Source: an uncultured Pseudodesulfovibrio sp. (GTDB lineage: Bacteria > Desulfobacterota > Desulfovibrionia > Desulfovibrionales > Desulfovibrionaceae). Taken from it: a stretch of 64,000 nt of DNA. The stretch covers positions 3,631,001 through 3,695,000 of the forward strand of contig NZ_OY782498.1 in assembly GCF_963677845.1 (NCBI RefSeq), given 5' to 3'. Below the pieces are notes generated by a model. That model was given only the letters and a program-made list of their open reading frames with translations. It was not told the DNA's origin and searched no databases. This document shows, one piece after another, positions 58,247 through 64,000 of this stretch (positions are counted from its first letter, which is position 1; each line of letters begins with the position of its first letter). The position numbers and the translations under genes are program-made.

Positions 58247-61200
58247 TTATTTTTTTATGGTAGCCTGATGTTTCAACGCATCGCCGTTTTGCCATTTTTC
58301 CACATCTTTCCAGAATTCGCGACTTGGGAAGATTTTCCAACCATGGCCGAGCTTGAGCGTGACCACACTTTCCTTGGTGATGACTCCGAGAGTCACGTGC
58401 GTGTTGCCGGGGTAACGTTGCAGAATGGCCTTGAGCATATTGAGATGTGAATCCACGGCATTTTTTTCGCCGATCCAGAGCGGTACGGGCTTGTCCGATC
58501 CCTGAACAGCATCAGCCAGAAACATGACCTTGTCAGCTAAGATTTTGGCTGACTTGGGTGCTTCTTCCTGACCAGGCTCTTCACGAACATCAATTTTGCC
58601 TTGAATCATGAGCGGGCGGTCCGCATCGATAAGTTCGCGTGCATCCGCATAGACCTTGGGCAGCATGGTGACTTCGCCGGATGTGGTCAGGTCTTCGGCC
58701 ACGCAGAATGCCATGGGGTCACCGCGTTTGGTAATGAACTGCTTGTAATCCGGGATGATCACGGCCACACGAACTTCTGTTCCGTTGGGAATATTTTTGC
58801 AGTCTTCAAGGGTTGAGGTGCGCAATCGGGCCAAATCCTGGCGATAGGCAAGCAAGGGATGGCCTGACAGGAAGAAACCGAGAACCTCTTTTTCCAGGAC
58901 GAGTTTTTCCTTGTCATCAAATTCTTCAAGGTCAGAGCAGGTGGGCGAGTGCGCTGGAGCGTCTTGCCCGCCACCACCGAGCATGTCTAACATGTTCAAC
59001 ATGCCGGAATCCTTTTCCTTGGCTTTCTTCTGGCCGAGGGCAACGGCTTTTTCGAGGTCTTCGAGCAGGGCGGCGCGGGAACAGTCGAAACAATCCAGTG
59101 CTCCGGCTTTGATGAGTGACTCTAAAACTCGTTTGGTCACACGGCGCAGATTTACCCGCTCGCAGAAATCGAAGATGTCCTTGAAGGGGCCGCCGTCGTT
59201 ACGTTCAACCACGATTTCGTTGATGGCCTCTTCACCAACGTTTTTGATGGCGGCCATGGCATAGAGAATGTCGCCATTGAGTACCGAGAATCGAGCATGT
59301 CCAGCGTTGATGTTGGGCTGCTTGACCGTGATCTCCATGTCGCGACATGCGTTGATGTACATGATGATCTTTTCGGTGTTGTTCATTTCCGTGGACATGA
59401 GCGCGGCCATGAATTCAACCGGAAAGTGCGCTTTGAGATAAGCGGTGTGATAGGAAATGAGCGCGTAAGCGGCGGAGTGCGATTTGTTGAAACCGTAAGC
59501 CGCAAACTTCTCCATGGTGTCGAAAATCTCGTTGGCTATCTTGTCGGGAATTTCGTTTTCCCGTGATCCTTCCAGAAAACGGGACCGCTGCTTGGCCATT
59601 TCCTCGGCGATTTTTTTACCCATGGCGCGCCGGAGCAAGTCACCTTCACCGAGCGAGTAGTTGGCAACAGTCATGGCGGTTGCCATAACCTGTTCCTGAT
59701 ATACCATGACGCCGTATGTCGGCTTGAGTGTATCCTCCAACGATGGGTGAGGGTAGGTGACTTCAATGTCGCCGTGTTTACGCATGATGAATTCATCAAC
59801 CATGCTGACGCCGTGAGAGCCGATCATACCAAGCGGGCCGGGTCGATAGAGTGCGAGCATGGCGACGATATCTTCGAAGCAGTCAGGGCGCAGCATCCTG
59901 AGGTATTTGCGCATGCCCGAGGATTCAACCTGAAAGATGCCGTCCGTATCACCTTTGGCAAAGATGGCGAAGGTGTCGGGGTCGTCCAGGTGCAAGGTGT
60001 CGAGATCCGGCGCGTTTTTGCCTTGTTCGCGGATGATATCCAGACAATCCTCGATAACGGTCATGGTACGTAGACCCAGAAAGTCAAACTTGATCAAGCC
60101 GACTTTTTCGACTTTTTTCATGTCGAACTGGGTCACGATTTCACCCTTCTTCCCTTTGTAGAGAGGAAGGTATTCAACCATGGGCTTGTCCGAGATAACC
60201 ACGCCCGCCGCATGGGTAGAGGCATGTCGGCATAGCCCTTCGAGACGGGTGGAAATGTCTATGAGCTTGGCGATTTTGGGGTCAGTGGCGACCATGTCGT
60301 CGAGTTCGACCACAGCCTTGACTGCGTTCGGGACGTTGATCTTGGCTTTTTCCACGCCGAGCATTTTGGCTATGAGAGCTGGGTCGTCCGGGATGAGCTT
60401 GGCGATACGGTCTGTTTCTCCAAAGGTCATGCCGAGAGCGCGACCAACGTCCTTGATAACCGCCTTGGTTTTCATGGTACCGAAGGTGGTGATCTGCGCC
60501 ACGCGGTCATGGCCATACTTCTCGGCGCAGTACTTGACGACTTCGAGACGACGACGTTCGCAGAAATCAACGTCGATATCAGGCATGGAGACACGTTCTA
60601 CGTTCAGGAAACGTTCGAACAGCAGATCGTACGGGAGTGGATCAAGGTTGGTGATTTTGAGCGACCACGCTACGATGGAGCCGGCTGCAGAACCACGACC
60701 GGGACCGACAGGGATGCGGTTGTCCTTGGCCCAGTTGATGAAATCCTGCACGATAAGGAAGTAGGCCGGAAATCCCATTTCAACGATAACGCCGAGTTCG
60801 TAGTCCAGTCGATCCCAGTATCGTTTTTCGTCTACTTCATAGGTAATGGTATCCAACCGTCGCCTGAGACCCTCGCGGCAGAGCTTGTCAAATTCCTCGT
60901 CCATGTCCGAAACGCCTTCGGACAACTCGTATTCAGGGAAATAATAGTTCCCCAATTCGATTTCGAGGTTGCATTGTTCGGCAATGTGCTGGGTGTTGAG
61001 GATGGCTTCGGGGACGTGGGCGAACGCCTTTTCCATCTCTTCTGGTGTCTTGAAATACAACTCCTGCGTGTCCATTTTGAAGCGCTTCTCAGCGTCAACG
61101 GTGGTTTGTGTCTGGATGCAGAGCAGGGTGTCATGCGCTTCGTAGTCCTCGGCTGTCAGGTAATGGCAGTCATTGGTCGCGACCATGGGGAGGCCGGTTT

Positions 61201-61792
61201 TTTCCGCGCACTTGATGAGTAACTCATTGAGTCGGGTCTGTTTGCCAATGCCGTTGTCCTGTAATTCAAGATAGAAGTTGCCGGGGAAGATGGACTCATA
61301 GGTTTTTGCCATCTCTACGCCTGCTTCCAGTCCTTCATTCATCAGCATGCGCGGAACTTCACCAGCCAGACAAGCGGACAGGGCGATGAGCCCCTCGGAG
61401 TGCTTGTTAAGGAGATTCTTGGAGACACGAGGTTTGTAATAAAACCCTTCCAGATAGCCGGTTGTAACCAACTTGGTCAGGTTCTGGTAGCCCTTTCGGT
61501 TTTTTGCAAGCAGTACCAAGTGGTAGCCGCCGCCTTTTTCCTTGCGCTTGTGTGCGTCTTCATCGTCTATGTCACCGGGAGCCACATAGACTTCACAGCC
61601 GATAATGGGCTTGATGCCCATATCCATGGCTGCCATGTAAAAGGTCGCGGCTCCGAACATGGATCCGTGGTCGGTGATGGCCACGGCAGGCATGCCGAGG
61701 TCTTTGGATCGCGAAAGTAGATCCTTGATGCGGATTGCGCCGTCCAAGAGGCTGTACTCTGTATGGACGTGAAGATGAACGAATTCGGCCAC
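58247..61792 (-). CDS. dnaE: DNA polymerase III alpha subunit
   Basis: Replicative polymerase, 1181 residues. The PHP domain starts FVHLHVHTEYSLLDGAIRIK; catalytic Asps are in PDIDVDFCERRR (D405, D407, D409); SSGMRKYLRMLRPDCFED and the tandem helix-hairpin-helix and OB-fold regions follow. The start is GTG, supported by GGGAG at five bases. It is the most upstream gene of a long minus-strand run toward patatin and queD. Confidence 0.96.
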   Translation of the reverse strand: MAEFVHLHVHTEYSLLDGAIRIKDLLSRSKDLGMPAVAITDHGSMFGAATFYMAAMDMGIKPIIGCEVYVAPGDIDDEDAHKRKEKGGGYHLVLLAKNRKGYQNLTKLVTTGYLEGFYYKPRVSKNLLNKHSEGLIALSACLAGEVPRMLMNEGLEAGVEMAKTYESIFPGNFYLELQDNGIGKQTRLNELLIKCAEKTGLPMVATNDCHYLTAEDYEAHDTLLCIQTQTTVDAEKRFKMDTQELYFKTPEEMEKAFAHVPEAILNTQHIAEQCNLEIELGNYYFPEYELSEGVSDMDEEFDKLCREGLRRRLDTITYEVDEKRYWDRLDYELGVIVEMGFPAYFLIVQDFINWAKDNRIPVGPGRGSAAGSIVAWSLKITNLDPLPYDLLFERFLNVERVSMPDIDVDFCERRRLEVVKYCAEKYGHDRVAQITTFGTMKTKAVIKDVGRALGMTFGETDRIAKLIPDDPALIAKMLGVEKAKINVPNAVKAVVELDDMVATDPKIAKLIDISTRLEGLCRHASTHAAGVVISDKPMVEYLPLYKGKKGEIVTQFDMKKVEKVGLIKFDFLGLRTMTVIEDCLDIIREQGKNAPDLDTLHLDDPDTFAIFAKGDTDGIFQVESSGMRKYLRMLRPDCFEDIVAMLALYRPGPLGMIGSHGVSMVDEFIMRKHGDIEVTYPHPSLEDTLKPTYGVMVYQEQVMATAMTVANYSLGEGDLLRRAMGKKIAEEMAKQRSRFLEGSRENEIPDKIANEIFDTMEKFAAYGFNKSHSAAYALISYHTAYLKAHFPVEFMAALMSTEMNNTEKIIMYINACRDMEITVKQPNINAGHARFSVLNGDILYAMAAIKNVGEEAINEIVVERNDGGPFKDIFDFCERVNLRRVTKRVLESLIKAGALDCFDCSRAALLEDLEKAVALGQKKAKEKDSGMLNMLDMLGGGGQDAPAHSPTCSDLEEFDDKEKLVLEKEVLGFFLSGHPLLAYRQDLARLRTSTLEDCKNIPNGTEVRVAVIIPDYKQFITKRGDPMAFCVAEDLTTSGEVTMLPKVYADARELIDADRPLMIQGKIDVREEPGQEEAPKSAKILADKVMFLADAVQGSDKPVPLWIGEKNAVDSHLNMLKAILQRYPGNTHVTLGVITKESVVTLKLGHGWKIFPSREFWKDVEKWQNGDALKHQATIKK

Positions 61793-62035
61793 GGTGCTCC
61801 CTGTGGAAATGCGGTTGATTCAAGACACCAAGGTATACTGGATTCCTTGCGGCTTTGGAAGAAGCGAACCGGTGATAGTTTAGATTTTTCGGTAACCGCT
61901 TGAAGTTGAATGTGATTCGGGAGTGCGTATTGGTGTTGTTGATTTATATAGAGTGTTGACCGAGTAGGCCCCTGAATGTAGGTTCTCGTTTTGCGTTCAA
62001 GTAACTTTTGTTAAAAGGCGGAAAGGAGCGAGTAC

Positions 62036-63271
62036 GTGGCGGATAATATTTGTCCCCCTGTTGATGAAGAGGGGGTTCGAACAATCCTTGAATCAAGACG
62101 AGTAAATACGTATTTTCAGCCAGTTGTAACGATTGCTTCCAAGTCCATTATTGGTTTTGAGGCTTTTTCTCGTGTGACCGGAGATAATCACTGTATTGAT
62201 ACTCGTATGTTGTTTCATAAGGATTTAAGCCCGGAACTCATGGTAGGCGTCGATCGTATGTGCCGCAGTATGGCACTTGAGAAGTTTAAGCCAATTCATG
62301 ATGCTCATAAAAAAATGCTTCTTGGCCTGAACGTGAATGTGGAAATATTCCCGCATATTGATCCAAATAATCTGACGTTGCCACGGTTGATTCAGGAGGC
62401 TGGAGTTGATCCCGGTAATATTGTCCTTGAAGTTATGGATTTTGCGGCTGACAGGGATTTGGTGGCATACTATTGTGAACTTGTGCAGGGGTTGGGGTGT
62501 AAGTTCTGCTTGGATGGGTGTGCCGTGGATGACTCGTTCAACTACGCTATTACCAAGATTAATCCGGATTTCGTCAAGTTGGACAGATCGTTTTTTGGTG
62601 AGGCCGAGCGAACAGATTACTCGGCAAAGGCGCTGGAGGCATTGCTTACTGTAGCCAGCCATGTCGGAGCTTCGGTTATTGGTCGGGGGGTTGAAAGCGA
62701 AGCCGAATCTATCCGGTTGCTTTTGGCCGGGGTCGATTTGCAGCAGGGCTATTACTATACAAGAGGAGAAGAGAATAGCCCCGGAGACCCTGCCGGTAAG
62801 TTCATGGAAAAGATTGTTGAGACCCATGATAAGTATTTCAAGGTAAAGAATAAGCTGGTTCTTCATAAAAAACAAAGATTTGTTGAGGCTTTCAAAGATG
62901 TTTCTGCCATTTGCACCAAGCTGTCTAATATGTCGGAAGAATGGTTTGAGGATGGGTGTAAGCGTTTGGTTCGCAAAATTGAAGGTGTCATTTCAATTCT
63001 TGTTCTTGATGACCGAGGGCGGCAGATAACTCGACGTGTCTCAGCCGGAACAGTACAACCATTACATCATCCAGATGCGATTGCGGAAGCCGGTACGGAT
63101 CATTCCGTGGAGGATTATGTCCTTTATCTTGATATCGGCTATGAAAAATTTGTGACTCCTCCGTTTGTTTCTCCTGTTACCGGGGAACAGTCCTGTTTGA
63201 TCAGCAAGCCGTTTTTTAACGTGCAAGGCTCTCGTTACATCGTTTGTGTGGAGATGCCCCACCCCGGCTAG
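62036..63271 (+). CDS. Degenerate EAL-domain protein with C-terminal sensor-like domain
   Basis: A 411-residue soluble protein. Residues about 15-260 are an EAL fold: GFEAFSR (EAL position is EAF), LGLNVNVEIF and VLEVMDF. The usual DDFGxG loop is LDGCAVDDS, so the second Asp is lost, and AEGVE reads GRGVES, replacing the catalytic Glu by Arg. Phosphodiesterase activity is therefore unlikely; c-di-GMP binding or scaffolding is more probable. Residues about 265-411 resemble the PAS-like C-terminal domain of B. subtilis YkuI. GTG start behind GGAG. Confidence 0.87.
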   Translation: MADNICPPVDEEGVRTILESRRVNTYFQPVVTIASKSIIGFEAFSRVTGDNHCIDTRMLFHKDLSPELMVGVDRMCRSMALEKFKPIHDAHKKMLLGLNVNVEIFPHIDPNNLTLPRLIQEAGVDPGNIVLEVMDFAADRDLVAYYCELVQGLGCKFCLDGCAVDDSFNYAITKINPDFVKLDRSFFGEAERTDYSAKALEALLTVASHVGASVIGRGVESEAESIRLLLAGVDLQQGYYYTRGEENSPGDPAGKFMEKIVETHDKYFKVKNKLVLHKKQRFVEAFKDVSAICTKLSNMSEEWFEDGCKRLVRKIEGVISILVLDDRGRQITRRVSAGTVQPLHHPDAIAEAGTDHSVEDYVLYLDIGYEKFVTPPFVSPVTGEQSCLISKPFFNVQGSRYIVCVEMPHPG

Positions 63272-63333
63272 TTGACATTCCCCCGTGAAAACGGTCCATT
63301 GTCAGTGATCAAAACGTCCAGCCGGGAGCCTTT

Positions 63334-64000
63334 GTGGAATCCTTCACCGACCTATCCGCCTATCTTTGGCAACGTCTGCCTCTGATTCTTCTTTTTGTGT
63401 GCGGCTATTTTATTTACCAACTGATGGCTGCTGCCCGGATTACGGACAGTTTTGTGCTTTGGACTTTGAAAAAGAGCCGAGGCCATGCGTCTTTTTTGAT
63501 CCTGTATATCATTGCCGCATCAGCGGCTTTATCTTCATTTATTCCCAACACCATCACAGTGCTTACCTTGATTCCCGTACTCAAAAAACTGGACAGGAAT
63601 TTTGCAGAGCAGGGTGCCACAGGGATGACCACGGTGCTTATGTGTGCGGCCATTTATGGTGCGGCCATCGGCGGCATGGGATCCATGATTGGTTCCCCCG
63701 CCAATGCCGTTTTGTTCGCTGCACTGGATGTGTTTGAGATTGCAGGCCGTGAACAGATTACCTTTTTTAACTGGTTTGTTTGGTCAGTCCCATTGGTGAT
63801 AGTTTTCGTGTTGGCCGCTTGGGGTGTTGCCGCAGGACTCGGATTGTCTGCATCAGCGAGAGGTGTGACCGTACATATGGAAGGTCTGACGGAAGAAAAC
63901 GTGGGCCAAGATCGTCAACAGTATGGCGTACGGTTGTTTTGGTTCTACATTTTTTATTGGATGGTAGAAGCGGTGCTTAGGCAGCAAGTGGGTGGGTTTG
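63334..64000 (+). CDS. SLC13/DASS-type anion transporter (3' end outside window)
   Basis: The frame open to the window edge reads about 222 residues from a GTG with GGGAG upstream. Hydrophobic helices alternate with the family's discontinuous motifs: SFIPNTITVLTLIPVL (the SNT-like hairpin) and GGMGSMIGSPANAVLF (resembling GGTGTLIGTPPN). Members import sodium with dicarboxylates or sulfate. The C-terminal half is missing. It follows the EAL gene by 62 bases and may be in the same transcript. Confidence 0.75.
   Translation, partial: MESFTDLSAYLWQRLPLILLFVCGYFIYQLMAAARITDSFVLWTLKKSRGHASFLILYIIAASAALSSFIPNTITVLTLIPVLKKLDRNFAEQGATGMTTVLMCAAIYGAAIGGMGSMIGSPANAVLFAALDVFEIAGREQITFFNWFVWSVPLVIVFVLAAWGVAAGLGLSASARGVTVHMEGLTEENVGQDRQQYGVRLFWFYIFYWMVEAVLRQQVGGF

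Noticed and set aside
1-64000. Prophage, transposon or integron
   Set aside because: No integrase, transposase, phage structural gene or flanking direct repeat was recognised; the repeats seen are small non-coding hairpins.

Overview
The window looks like a chromosomal segment of a motile, Gram-negative, sulfate-reducer-type deltaproteobacterium of the Desulfovibrionaceae (Desulfovibrio/Pseudodesulfovibrio-like). This is inferred from gene content and style: single-chain ADP-forming acyl-CoA synthetase, AAA_32-type Lon, sigma-54 and sigma-28 flagellar promoters, rnpB between ispDF and a zinc-ribbon gene, and family-typical intergenic hairpin repeats. Species cannot be fixed from sequence reading alone. 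No CRISPR array, prophage, transposase or rRNA operon was seen. Most genes are on the minus strand.

Layout. 1-2190: minus-strand TPR protein plus FetAB-type ABC exporter (permease cut by the window edge). 2.5-7.4 kb: two successive plus-strand modules, each an XRE-cupin regulator followed by an AMP-forming acyl-CoA ligase. 7.4-11.4 kb: small protein, rlmH, metallophosphoesterase and a Lon-like protease. 11.5-17.4 kb: an unusual envelope locus. It has two copies of a pair (small exported protein plus exported protein with a C-terminal peptidoglycan-binding-like domain), preceded by an exported beta-propeller carrying a c-type heme motif. This is the best candidate here for an undescribed system. 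17.5-23.4 kb: flagellar operon yggS-motA-motB-motB2-fliL-fliN-fliO-fliP-fliQ behind a near-perfect sigma-28 promoter. 23.6-31.6 kb: Tat-exported HD protein, topA, rsmG, methyltransferase/MarR pair, cysS. 31.6-36.3 kb: membrane-anchored protein, ispDF, rnpB, CdsZ-like zinc ribbon, Nif3-like protein, a CAU tRNA. 36.4-40.6 kb: MATE pump, isoaspartyl peptidase, AraC regulator and EamA exporter. 40.8-44.7 kb: DRTGG/P-loop protein, ADP-forming acyl-CoA synthetase and, divergently, rnc. 44.8-51.3 kb: flagellin, a 1.2-kb gene-free stretch full of inverted repeats, then flgE-flgD-fliK; fliC and fliK carry clear sigma-54 promoters. 51.4-61.8 kb: two glycosyltransferases, a Cache-GGDEF cyclase, dtd, small membrane protein, queD, MazG-like hydrolase, patatin lipoprotein, dnaE. 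62-64 kb: a degenerate EAL protein and the start of an SLC13-type transporter.

The flagellar genes follow the usual hierarchy: sigma-54 drives hook-length control/hook genes and flagellin, while sigma-28 drives stator, switch and part of the export apparatus. Glycosyltransferases between the hook cluster and a diguanylate cyclase suggest, without proof, surface or flagellin glycosylation and c-di-GMP control of motility. All starts were chosen by reading ribosome-binding sites and family start positions; no database search was possible.
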